41,660 nt of DNA from positions 1 to 41,660 of the forward strand of contig NZ_NIUB01000038.1 in assembly GCF_002197815.1 (NCBI RefSeq). Direction: 5' to 3'. Position 1 is the first letter of the stretch, and each line of letters begins with the position of its first letter. A program made the position numbers and the translations under genes. Source of the DNA: Pseudomonas oleovorans subsp. oleovorans. GTDB lineage: Bacteria > Pseudomonadota > Gammaproteobacteria > Pseudomonadales > Pseudomonadaceae. The notes under the pieces are model-generated. The model was not told the origin of the DNA and searched no databases. It saw only the letters and a list, made by a program, of their open reading frames with translations. Positions 7,140 to 13,909 of the stretch are shown here, in pieces.

Positions 7140-7676
7140 TCATTCCGGCGTATCTGGGAGGTCATTCAGCGATAGTCCTTCAAAGCTTGGCCAGTCATCG
7201 TCCGGGGCGGGCAATTCAGACGGCCCGCTTGAACTCTGTTGGCGGGCCGAGGCCAGAACACTCCCTGAGTGGTGAGCCTCTGGGCTCAAAGCCGAATCTG
7301 GGGTAGGGCGCGTGCTAGATGACTGCTCCTGACCCGAGGGAGAGACGTTATCGTACACCGCGAAGACCCCATCAGGCCCAACAAAGACCTCTGTTCTGCG
7401 AAGGTTGCCAGATTTCCCAACCTGCTCGCGTGTTCGGAGTTTCCCTTCCACATAGCAGACAGCCCCCCTACGGACGACATTTTCGCGGGCCTCTGCCTTG
7501 GGGCCGGTCACAACAACGCTGTGCCAATCAGGAGCTTGTTGGCCGGGGCCACGCTTCACGCCAGTCTCTGTCGCAATACGAATTCGCAACACTGGAGTGC
7601 CGCTTGGGGTATAGCGCAGGTCCCCATCCGCACCGGCCCAGCCAATCAAAATTACCTTGCAAACACCGCGACTCAT
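7140..7676 (-). CDS. ssb: Single-stranded DNA-binding protein
   Basis: 178-aa SSB. The OB-fold spans residues 1-108, with VILIGWAGADGDLRYTPSGT, VLRIRIATE, WHSVVVTG and YVEGKLRTRE. The linker is Ser/Gln/Pro-rich. Chromosomal SSBs end in an acidic DDDIPF tip; here the acidic segment APDDDWPSFEG lies about 15 residues before the end, so the tip that recruits host partners is altered. It protects plasmid single strands during replication and conjugation. GGAAGG precedes the ATG. It is followed by the AP2-like gene and preceded by an unknown gene, all one operon. Confidence 0.9.
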   Translation of the reverse strand: MSRGVCKVILIGWAGADGDLRYTPSGTPVLRIRIATETGVKRGPGQQAPDWHSVVVTGPKAEARENVVRRGAVCYVEGKLRTREQVGKSGNLRRTEVFVGPDGVFAVYDNVSPSGQEQSSSTRPTPDSALSPEAHHSGSVLASARQQSSSGPSELPAPDDDWPSFEGLSLNDLPDTPE

Positions 7677-7691
7677 TTACCTTCCAAATAC

Positions 7692-8465
7692 CTAGACGGC
7701 AAGCAGGTCATTCAACTGCTTCGCCGATTGAACCATAGCTGCCGGCTCTGAGAACGTTCCCAGGTCGATGGGCGCGGCGCACCGAGTTAGGCTGAGTCGG
7801 TAGCTGACCCCATGCACCTCGGCCAGAGCCGCAGCCTGAGAGGTTGAGACTGGAGCGATGACCAGCTCCCCATCAGGCGATTGGCACACCGGAATGGTCG
7901 CACCTCGCATCTGCTCCGCATCAGCCAAGTCACCACAGAAATCAATGCTCTCACTCAGCCCCGAAGCCATAGTCACGTTGAGATTGATTTTGCACTGGAA
8001 ACGCTCGGGAAGTGCCAGCCCATGTTGCTCTCCCTTAGCGTCAGCTTTCAGCATCGCTTTGGCAGCATCGAGTAGAGCCATGGCCTCACCGTAGGGCAGG
8101 TGCTGAATGTCTCCGAAATGAGGCAGCAGCATTTCGAGTTGTTCCTCGAACCCATACTCTCGATAGTCATCGGCATGCGGGTTGCCTATCAGGAGCATTT
8201 CAACCGCTTCTGCATCGGTGATCGCCACGACAACACGGGCATCCAAGGCATTATTCTTTTCGATGAACGCGGCGGCATGAGGACTGAAAAGATCGATTTC
8301 AGAGTAGAAGCGGCCATGACACCAGTCGGTGCAAGAGTGCTTTGCGCCGAGAAGCGGCCTGGGGGCATTAAAAACTGCGCAGCCCTCAGATGCGTAGAGG
8401 CCTTGAATGCTACGGGCAAAAACTACTTTGCAGTCGCTTAGGATTAGATGCAGATCGTGTTGCAT
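7692..8465 (-). CDS. Hypothetical 257-aa protein upstream of ssb
   Basis: No recognised family. The N-terminus (MQHDLHLILSDCKVVFARS) and a CTDWCHGRF motif at about residues 45-53 could hold a metal, but this is only a suggestion. The middle is acidic and helical. It has a GAGG site and starts at 8463-8465. It is the first gene of the ssb operon and carries shared-motif site 2 in its promoter, so plasmid SSB expression probably depends on that motif. Confidence 0.65.
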   Translation of the reverse strand: MQHDLHLILSDCKVVFARSIQGLYASEGCAVFNAPRPLLGAKHSCTDWCHGRFYSEIDLFSPHAAAFIEKNNALDARVVVAITDAEAVEMLLIGNPHADDYREYGFEEQLEMLLPHFGDIQHLPYGEAMALLDAAKAMLKADAKGEQHGLALPERFQCKINLNVTMASGLSESIDFCGDLADAEQMRGATIPVCQSPDGELVIAPVSTSQAAALAEVHGVSYRLSLTRCAAPIDLGTFSEPAAMVQSAKQLNDLLAV

Positions 8466-8490
8466 GACATGGCCTCAAGTTGGTGTGCTG

Positions 8491-8519
8491 TCATCATCAA
8501 TCCCACTAGGCTGTGTCAT
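8491..8519 (-). promoter_or_regulatory. Shared TGACAC/GATNAT promoter-like motif, site 2 (ssb operon)
   Basis: Minus strand reads ATGACA, 17 bases ending in GA, then TGATGA (GATGAT at the -10-like place), 25 bases before the start at 8465. Confidence 0.6.
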
Positions 8520-8545
8520 CGAGCGGCTTGGAACATCGCCAGCCC

Positions 8546-8830
8546 CTAGTCCTGGCCGTGAGGCTTCGCCGCTGAGTCTTTCGCCCCAAAAACATGTATC
8601 ACCACGGCACCGGCAAATAGGGGGATCAAGCTGAACAACAACCCATAGATGAGTCCCGTTTCTCGGATCGTCTCATGCAGCGAGAATGCGACAAGCACCC
8701 CTACGAGCAGTCGCAGGATTGCCTGCTGACAAACACGCGGAGAGCCTGGAAAACAAAGGATTGGCTTGGTGAAAGATAGTGCTAGCAGGGCGCACAGGAT
8801 CACCGCAGCGCTGGTGAGTAGTTCGGTCAT
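8546..8830 (-). CDS. Small membrane protein, three hydrophobic segments
   Basis: 94-aa protein with hydrophobic stretches at about residues 5-22, 40-55 and 62-82, so likely an inner-membrane protein; the C-terminus is polar and should face the cytoplasm or periplasm. A CGGAG site precedes the ATG. Not part of a recognised family. It lies alone between the ssb operon and the terminator at 8921-8951. Confidence 0.6.
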   Translation of the reverse strand: MTELLTSAAVILCALLALSFTKPILCFPGSPRVCQQAILRLLVGVLVAFSLHETIRETGLIYGLLFSLIPLFAGAVVIHVFGAKDSAAKPHGQD

Positions 8831-8920
8831 CGGTCACTCCGTAGTCTGGAAGCGAACCTACAGATCGGCAGATCGCCGAGCAACCGAACCTGGAGCACTT
8901 GCATGCCCTATAGCACAGGC

Positions 8921-8951
8921 AAAAAAAACCCCCCACGTTTCCGTGGAGGGC
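8921..8951 (-). terminator. Rho-independent terminator
   Basis: On the minus strand CCCTCCACG, loop GAAA and CGTGGGGGG form a stem followed by eight T. It lies 18 bases after the stop of the 8969-9496 gene and ends the transcript that begins upstream of the four leader-controlled genes. Confidence 0.9.
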
Positions 8952-8968
8952 TTCTTCATTTCAGACCA

Positions 8969-9496
8969 TCAAGCTGCCCAGAGGTCAGGGTCGTACTTGA
9001 GCTGGAGGTCGGCGTATAGACGGTCGGCTTCCTCCCAAGTGTACTTCCCTTCCTGTACAGCAGTCCGAAGCGCAAGCGCCTCGGTTGAGAACTTCCACTC
9101 TCGGGTAGCCGAGAGCTTGTCCAGGGTGTCCGGGCTCACCATTTCGGTGTACCCGTTATCGCACAGCTCCAGCAGGGCTTCTTCGGCGCTCGAAAATGTC
9201 GAGTGTCCAAAGAACCCCTTCCGGTCAAACATCTGGTAGCGATAAGCCCCTTGCTCGCTAGCATCATGCAGGACGAATCCGTACTGATTGAGCGAATTTT
9301 TGTAGATCGCCCCAAAGCCATGCTCATCAAACTGCTTGAACATGCCATCGAGGACAATCTGCTTTGCATCCAGCTCCTTGGCGGCATCCTCAACGAATGA
9401 ACCAAGGCGCTCAGCGAGCGGTGTAGCGTCTGCAAAGTTTTGGCGCAGGTCAGCAGCACGAATGGCGAACTCCTGGCGCAGATTTTTCGTTTTCAT
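8969..9496 (-). CDS. Hypothetical 175-aa protein, last gene of the leader-RNA operon
   Basis: Unrecognised, mostly helical, with an aromatic central segment (GFGAIYKNSLNQYGFVLHD, then YRYQMFDRKGFFG). The start is set by an AAGGAGG site seven bases before ATG 9494-9496. It lies ten bases after the stop of the 9507-9752 gene, so it is co-transcribed. Unlike the four genes before it, it lacks its own structured leader. The strong terminator follows. Confidence 0.65.
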   Translation of the reverse strand: MKTKNLRQEFAIRAADLRQNFADATPLAERLGSFVEDAAKELDAKQIVLDGMFKQFDEHGFGAIYKNSLNQYGFVLHDASEQGAYRYQMFDRKGFFGHSTFSSAEEALLELCDNGYTEMVSPDTLDKLSATREWKFSTEALALRTAVQEGKYTWEEADRLYADLQLKYDPDLWAA

Positions 9497-9506
9497 GACT
9501 ACCTCC

Positions 9507-9752
9507 TTATTCATTCGCGCCGAGAGCAGTGGGGGCATCGCCACCACGGAACTCCTGGCCATTGAAGAAATAACGCACGCCCTTAGCCGCAATCTGGCGC
9601 TCCTTGCAAACATCCAGCTCTTGCTGGGATTTGCAGGTGGCGCTGATGTGGGCTTCTTCTTTCAGGCTGTGCAGGTAGGTATCCACGGCACCCAAGCTGA
9701 TCCCGGACAGGGCTACAGCCGTGCAGAGTACGATTTGATAACGCTTTTTCAT
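9507..9752 (-). CDS. Small exported or membrane-anchored protein (81 aa) behind leader copy 1
   Basis: Starts MKKRYQIVLCTAVALSGISL: a basic tip plus a 15-residue hydrophobic core, so a signal peptide or anchor. The mature part holds two Cys (ATCKSQQELDVCKE) that could form a disulfide, then FFNGQEFRGGD. No family recognised. The ATG at 9750-9752 sits right after structured leader copy 1, with CGGAG as ribosome site. Confidence 0.6.
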   Translation of the reverse strand: MKKRYQIVLCTAVALSGISLGAVDTYLHSLKEEAHISATCKSQQELDVCKERQIAAKGVRYFFNGQEFRGGDAPTALGANE

Positions 9753-9876
9753 GATGCATCTCCGACCTGTAGAGCGCAGGCGATTGAGGTGTGACGCCAA
9801 GTGCTCTAAGGCTTGGCGGGTGCTACAGGCGTCAGCCTGACCAGCTCAAGCCCTATGGGCCTGAATTGATCAGGCC
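9753..9876 (-). ncRNA. Structured 5' leader, copy 1 of 4
   Basis: Elements in transcript order: stem P0 GGCCTGA/TCAGGCC (9858-9876); the alternative stem P0b AGGCCC/GGGCTT (9848-9862), which shares bases with P0; P1 CAGGC/GCCTG (9826-9839); P2 CGCCAAG/CTTGGCG (9795-9818); P3 CCTG/CAGG (9766-9780); then the ribosome site and ATG. The P2 loop holds TAGAGC and the P3 loop GCTCTA (transcript sense), a perfect 6-base loop-loop match. It is probably a translational control element. Confidence 0.75.
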
Positions 9877-9890
9877 TAGGCCGGGGGGGG

Positions 9891-10373
9891 TTAGAAGCGG
9901 AAGTGTTGCGGTTTGAAGCGGTACATGTGCCCCTCGAAAGCAGCACAGCGACCTTTGAAGTCCACCGAGTAGGCGATACGACCTCGAACCCAGGAGCGAT
10001 GTAGGGAAGTCCCAGCCAGCAGCCTGCGAACGAATCGCGGAACCCCATTACCGATGAAGCCTCGCTCGAATACGAACTCATGCGCAGAAGCGAACATGAG
10101 CCAAACCGCACGGTATCGAACTGCAAGACCGAATAGCCGATCAGCCCAGCGCTTCTTCCAGAAGACCGCCTTCGCTTGAAGGTAAGTCTTCGGTTTATCG
10201 CTCGGGTTGAGGCGGCCCCATACCCACGCTCTGTGGTGACGGGTTCCAGCAAACAGACGCCGGAGGATTCTGGGGGTGTAACGCTTGTTTGCCCCATGAT
10301 CCTGGGCGGCGATTTCCGAGTAGAACGACCAGAAGCTGATCGTGTTCTTCCACTTCGCAATGATTGATTTCAT
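9891..10373 (-). CDS. Basic hypothetical protein (160 aa) with an internal duplication, behind leader copy 2
   Basis: Strongly basic and aromatic-rich. It contains an internal repeat: RRLFAGTRHHRAWVWGR (about residues 37-53) and RRLLAGTSLHRSWVRGR (about 120-136), so it arose by duplication of a roughly 80-residue unit. It might bind nucleic acid or membranes, but no family is recognised. The ATG at 10371-10373 follows leader copy 2 (CGGAG site). Confidence 0.6.
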   Translation of the reverse strand: MKSIIAKWKNTISFWSFYSEIAAQDHGANKRYTPRILRRLFAGTRHHRAWVWGRLNPSDKPKTYLQAKAVFWKKRWADRLFGLAVRYRAVWLMFASAHEFVFERGFIGNGVPRFVRRLLAGTSLHRSWVRGRIAYSVDFKGRCAAFEGHMYRFKPQHFRF

Positions 10374-10497
10374 GTTGATGCTCCGACCTGTTGGGCGCAG
10401 GCGATTTGAGGCGGCGCCAAGTGCCCAAGGGCTTGGCGTGGAAAGCAGGAACAGGCCTGACCAGCACAAACCCTAGGGCCTGACACAAGTCAGGCCC
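10374..10497 (-). ncRNA. Structured 5' leader, copy 2 of 4
   Basis: P0 is the strongest of the set (GGGCCTGAC/GTCAGGCCC, 10476-10497), with the overlapping alternative AGGCCC/GGGTTT. P2 is CGCCAAG/CTTGGCG (10415-10438) and P3 CCTG/CAGG (10387-10401). In plus-strand letters the P3 loop holds TTGGGC (10391-10396) and the P2 loop GCCCAA (10423-10428): complementary again, but a different sequence from copy 1. Confidence 0.75.
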
Positions 10498-10514
10498 GAG
10501 CCGAAAATGAAGCG

Positions 10515-10910
10515 TTAAGCGGGTAGCGAAAGCTTCATGAGCGCCTGATGGCACTCGCAATGGATTTTGTTGCGAGCATAGCTTGCAAGCCTCTCGATAC
10601 GAGCGTTGAAGAACTGGTCGAAACTCAGTTCGATCAATGCCCCCTCCTGGATGGTCCATTGAGAGGGGCCGATTTCGGAGAAGCCGGCGCCGTCGCCATA
10701 GCGGACAATGTTGCATCCGCCAATTTCGTCGAACCATTCAAAGAACAGATCGGCAGGCCCATCGATCACATCGATCTGGAAATCGGTGCGGTCGGGGTTG
10801 CTGTCCATGTGCCCTCGATAGTCCTCATCGTAGGAAACCCCACGATCAACAGCTTGCTTGACGATGCCGCGAAGCACCGTTTGCCGGGAAAGCCCGTTCG
10901 CTTTTTGCAT
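10515..10910 (-). CDS. Hypothetical 131-aa acidic protein behind leader copy 3
   Basis: A basic N-terminal helix (MQKANGLSRQTVLRGIVKQA) precedes an acidic, aromatic middle (DFQIDVIDGPADLFFEWFDE) and a C-terminal part with RLASYARNKIHCECH, where two Cys and two His could bind a metal. No family recognised. The start at 10908-10910 is set by GGAAG six bases upstream; a second ATG five bases earlier is out of frame. Same operon as its neighbours. Confidence 0.6.
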   Translation of the reverse strand: MQKANGLSRQTVLRGIVKQAVDRGVSYDEDYRGHMDSNPDRTDFQIDVIDGPADLFFEWFDEIGGCNIVRYGDGAGFSEIGPSQWTIQEGALIELSFDQFFNARIERLASYARNKIHCECHQALMKLSLPA

Positions 10911-11028
10911 TTCATTCTTCCGACCTGTGGGCACAGGCAGTGATTGTGGCCGCCAAGTGCCCAAGGCTTGGTGGAGGTAGCAGGTGTTAGCCTGACCAGC
11001 CAAGCCTCTCGGCCTGGGTGAGCAGGCC
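10911..11028 (-). ncRNA. Structured 5' leader, copy 3 of 4
   Basis: P0 GGCCTG/CAGGCC (11011-11028) with an alternative AGGCC/GGCTT; P2 arms 10951-10957 and 10967-10973 (one G-U pair); P3 CCTGT/ACAGG (10924-10937). In plus-strand letters the P3 loop region TGGGCA (10928-10933) matches TGCCCA in the P2 loop (10958-10963), six bases. Only a short space separates P3 from the ATG. Confidence 0.75.
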
Positions 11029-11064
11029 TTCGCCGGGGTGAACCTAGACGCTACAGCGCCCCAA

Positions 11065-11298
11065 CTAAGCAGTTGCCCGGATGGCAACCACAGGAGTGCT
11101 GGGAAGCAGTCCGAAGTGCTCCTTAGCCCCATAGCCGCTTTCAGTTTCCTGAGAGCTGCATTCGAGGATGGTGAGAGCCTGATTCGGTGCTTTGCCGTGG
11201 CGATCAAACAGGTTCGCTTCGACTGCATAGACGCTGCCGGCGAGGTAAACCTGCATGCCGGCTCGAACTGCGTGTGCAGCGAGGATTTGAGTTTTCAT
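11065..11298 (-). CDS. Hypothetical 77-aa protein behind leader copy 4
   Basis: Starts MKTQILAAHAVRAGMQVYLAG. The early strands with a conserved-looking AGMQV segment and a following YAVEANL resemble a small beta-barrel, but no family is certain. The C-terminus is GLLPSTPVVAIRATA. The ATG at 11296-11298 lies behind leader copy 4. It is the first of four short genes after the C5 methyltransferase and probably shares its transcript. Confidence 0.6.
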   Translation of the reverse strand: MKTQILAAHAVRAGMQVYLAGSVYAVEANLFDRHGKAPNQALTILECSSQETESGYGAKEHFGLLPSTPVVAIRATA

Positions 11299-11410
11299 GG
11301 TGCTATCCGACCTGTCGGTACAGGCATGTAATGGATAACGCCAAGTCCCGAAGCTTGGCGTTGTGACCGCACTGGGTCTGCACGCCGAGCCTTTAGGCTG
11401 GAATGCAGCC
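11299..11410 (-). ncRNA. Structured 5' leader, copy 4 of 4 (most divergent)
   Basis: P0 GGCTG/CAGCC (11396-11410) with an alternative AGCC/GGCT; P1 is replaced by GACC/GGTC; P2 is extended to nine pairs AACGCCAAG/CTTGGCGTT (11337-11362); P3 is CCTGT/ACAGG (11311-11324). The loop-loop match shrinks to TCGG (11315-11318) with CCGA (11348-11351). The same architecture with divergent sequence supports selection on structure. Confidence 0.7.
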
Positions 11411-11432
11411 CAAAGCGGGGTAGGGGAGGGGA

Positions 11433-12938
11433 TTAAGCGGTCAGCGCAAACAGCGGCAGGGTTGCAGGGCATTCCTTGAGCTGTTTGTTATTCGCCGGCA
11501 CCGGCTTTCTTGCAGATGCAGCCTTTTCCTCTCGATTCACAGGTTGAGGTTTCGTGAGCGATGACACCAAGCCAGTAACTGTCTTGGCCATCAGAACGCC
11601 CACCGCAACGAATGCGCAGTAGATAACCGACTGCCCGAGAACTTCATGGGCTCTGGTAGAGCCAAGTCCCTCGATCAGCTTCTCTGGAATCGTTTTTACG
11701 CGTGCATGCTCAGCTGGTGTCATCAGCCGGGAAAGCCGAGGATCATGCGGAGCAACAATGAACGGTTCGGTGCTGCGGGCCTTGGCGTAACCGCGACCTA
11801 TCACACCACAACCATCTTCCCCACCTATAAGCAGCTGACGCGCAAAGCCCTTACCAGCAGCCTTGTCACGCAGCTCCTTGTCCGCCAAATAGTCGTAGGT
11901 TTTCCACATGCCAGAATCGGCAGGGATGACTTCGAGCACATCAGCGATTTTTTCTTCACGCTGGCGCACAGGCACCAACTGGTTGAAGTCCACTGGTTCG
12001 CAAACCCCTGGCGTGGTCGCAACCAAGCACAGACGCTTACGCTTCTCCAGAGAACCCAGGCTATGCCCGTCCAGGACCGTCTCACTCAGCTGGTAGCCAA
12101 GATGGCTGAGCACTGAGCGGATTACGATCATGGCTGCCGTCGAGGCGTACTCGACAACGTTCTCAAGAATTACCAGAGCTGGATTCAGGACTTTCACCCA
12201 CTCCAGATAGTCGAAGAACAGCGCTCCAGCAGTAGAGTGTTCCTCTGCGCAACTGAGGTTATTTTTCGCGGCCCCAGACCGTGACGCTCCTGTGCAAGGA
12301 ACTCCTCCCACCAAAATATCGGTTTGAGGTACGCCATTACCCAGGATGTTCACGTCACGAATGTCGCCGTTGATCACGATGCTGTCGTCACGCCACAACT
12401 CAGGGTTGTTCCGCAGAGAGGCATCGATGTAGTCGCCCTCAAGCTCCACTGCGATCTTCACGTAGCTTGCCAGTCCGGTTCGTTGAAAACCTTCATGGAG
12501 AGCCGAATCGAGAACACCGCCGCCATGGAACAGAGAAGCGACACTGAGCGGTTCGCCAGTTTTTAGCTTGTTCAGAAAGCGATTTACTCGCTCTTGAACT
12601 CGCATGGCGATGTGAGACATGGAAATCACGATGCGACCATTGTTAATGGCCACCCGCAGCTTCGTCCCAACCTCGAATAGAGCAGCGATGATCGAATCGC
12701 GAACCTCGATGAGCGGGTATACCCGTTCATTCCTGGTGCGCTTGCTCACGCTGACTGTTTTGCCCGAAAAACCTTGTGGCGCAGGACGCAACTCGATTCG
12801 ACGGAGCTTTTCACAGACGTTCAGCATGTACTGAACGCCAATCTCTACACCAGCATGCGCCAAGTGCTGTCCTTCCAGCCAAATACGGGGGACAGAGCGG
12901 GACTCGGATACAAGGGTGTTGATTACGGTAGTAGACAT
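11433..12938 (-). CDS. C5-cytosine DNA methyltransferase
   Basis: 501-aa methyltransferase that should methylate cytosine C5 in DNA. Motif I is SLFHGGGVLDSALHEGF (about 135-151). The catalytic loop is GGVPCTGASRSG with C215. Motif VI is ENV (259-261). Motif VIII resembles KRKRLCLVA. Motif IX is the RLMTPAEHARVKTIP region and motif X is GQSVIY. About 130 extra N-terminal residues precede motif I and could be a specificity or DNA-binding extension. No restriction endonuclease is adjacent, so it is probably an orphan, protective methylase. GGGAG precedes the ATG. Confidence 0.88.
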   Translation of the reverse strand: MSTTVINTLVSESRSVPRIWLEGQHLAHAGVEIGVQYMLNVCEKLRRIELRPAPQGFSGKTVSVSKRTRNERVYPLIEVRDSIIAALFEVGTKLRVAINNGRIVISMSHIAMRVQERVNRFLNKLKTGEPLSVASLFHGGGVLDSALHEGFQRTGLASYVKIAVELEGDYIDASLRNNPELWRDDSIVINGDIRDVNILGNGVPQTDILVGGVPCTGASRSGAAKNNLSCAEEHSTAGALFFDYLEWVKVLNPALVILENVVEYASTAAMIVIRSVLSHLGYQLSETVLDGHSLGSLEKRKRLCLVATTPGVCEPVDFNQLVPVRQREEKIADVLEVIPADSGMWKTYDYLADKELRDKAAGKGFARQLLIGGEDGCGVIGRGYAKARSTEPFIVAPHDPRLSRLMTPAEHARVKTIPEKLIEGLGSTRAHEVLGQSVIYCAFVAVGVLMAKTVTGLVSSLTKPQPVNREEKAASARKPVPANNKQLKECPATLPLFALTA

Positions 12939-13117
12939 TTTGAGTGCTCCCTACCCGCAGCGAAACGAAGTTCCTGTCAGGTATGTGGTGGTTGTGCGCG
13001 CATAGCGGGGACAAACACCAAGCCCAGGGCAAGATGTTGTCTTGCCACAGGCGAGCGATAGGGATGGTCTGACGATTTCTACCCGCGCCTTCACGATGAC
13101 GTGAGGGTTGGGTCTGC

Positions 13118-13142
13118 AAAAAGGCTTGCGATGACGCAAGGC
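13118..13142 (-). terminator. Attenuator-like terminator in the methyltransferase leader
   Basis: Minus strand: CTTGCG, loop TCAT, CGCAAG, then CC and five T. It lies about 45 bases downstream of the putative start of transcription and 180 bases before the methyltransferase ATG. No gene upstream on this strand needs it, so it would act as an attenuator. Confidence 0.5.
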
Positions 13143-13186
13143 TAGATGCAGTGCAGGCACATTAGAGAGCTGCATAGAACAACGCA

Positions 13187-13215
13187 TTTGTAACACCGGC
13201 TTATGGGCAAGTAAA
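13187..13215 (-). promoter_or_regulatory. Putative sigma-70 promoter of the methyltransferase operon
   Basis: Minus strand TTTACT and TACAAA are separated by 17 bases. It is a moderate match, placed upstream of the attenuator-like hairpin. Confidence 0.4.
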
Positions 13216-13258
13216 CCGCTCAGCCGTAGGGGCAGGGCTGGAACTACATCGAGTTCGG

Positions 13259-13909
13259 TTGAGTTGGGGCCTTCAATCCCGAGAATGTCCTCTAGATCAA
13301 ACCGTTAGAGCCCGTCGCTTGTCAGAACCAAGAATTCCCTCTCGCCGCCGCTTCCTAGCCTTGGGGCTGGCAATCGCCGCTGCTGGCATTACCGGGTGCT
13401 ACCTCCCGGACGCAGCGGCGACAGCACGGCAGAAAGATTGGCGACAGGTATTGCTCGACAGAGATAGATGGCTCAGCCTGGAACGAGCAGCCACTGGAGA
13501 AAAGGCTCAGTTCAGGTACTACCGATTAGGCTACGGGTTCGAACGTGAAGGCTACAACATAGCCTGCCATCTACTGCGTGACGTTGAGAGTGGCGTCACC
13601 CACCGCATGAATCCGAAGCTCATCGACCTACTGTTCTTGATCCAGGGATGGCTGCGGATCAATGGCCTGCCTTACCACATAGTCATTCTCAGCGGTTACA
13701 GAACACCAGAACATAATGCTCGCTTGGCCAAGGCAGCTAAGGACTCTGAGCATGTGAAGGGAAATGCAGCCGACATTCGGATACCCGGCCTGAAAGTCGA
13801 TGCGCTAACCCGTCTGGCCAAAGCGGTCGGGGTGGGTGGCGTCGGTATCTATACCAGCGACGAGTTCGTCCACGTCGATGTTGGCCGGGTCAGAGAGTGG
13901 AAAGGCTAA
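13259..13909 (+). CDS. Exported DUF882/M15-like (YcbK-type) peptidase domain protein
   Basis: The N-terminal region has a twin-arginine-like RRRFLALG signal and a GITGC lipobox-like end at about residues 29-47, so it is exported, perhaps as a lipoprotein. The C-terminal domain (about 95-216) has MNPKLIDLLF, ILSGYRTPEHNA, SEHVKGNAADIRIPG and FVHVDVG. The H and D of SEHVKGNAAD and the H of HVD are the zinc ligands of the M15/DUF882 fold, which cleaves peptidoglycan cross-bridges. No ATG is in frame upstream of the signal; a TTG is used. It converges on rep, overlapping its end by four bases. Confidence 0.75.
   Translation: MSWGLQSRECPLDQTVRARRLSEPRIPSRRRFLALGLAIAAAGITGCYLPDAAATARQKDWRQVLLDRDRWLSLERAATGEKAQFRYYRLGYGFEREGYNIACHLLRDVESGVTHRMNPKLIDLLFLIQGWLRINGLPYHIVILSGYRTPEHNARLAKAAKDSEHVKGNAADIRIPGLKVDALTRLAKAVGVGGVGIYTSDEFVHVDVGRVREWKG

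Larger units (their letters stand above)
12939..13258 (-). promoter_or_regulatory. Long leader and promoter region of the methyltransferase
   Basis: This 320-base gap holds no convincing gene. It contains the promoter (13187-13215), an attenuator-like hairpin (13118-13142), a second hairpin CACG-TCAT-CGTG near 13091-13102 and a third GGCAAGA/TCTTGCC near 13028-13046. Two hairpins share a TCAT loop. The layout suggests transcriptional or translational control of the methyltransferase operon. Confidence 0.5.
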
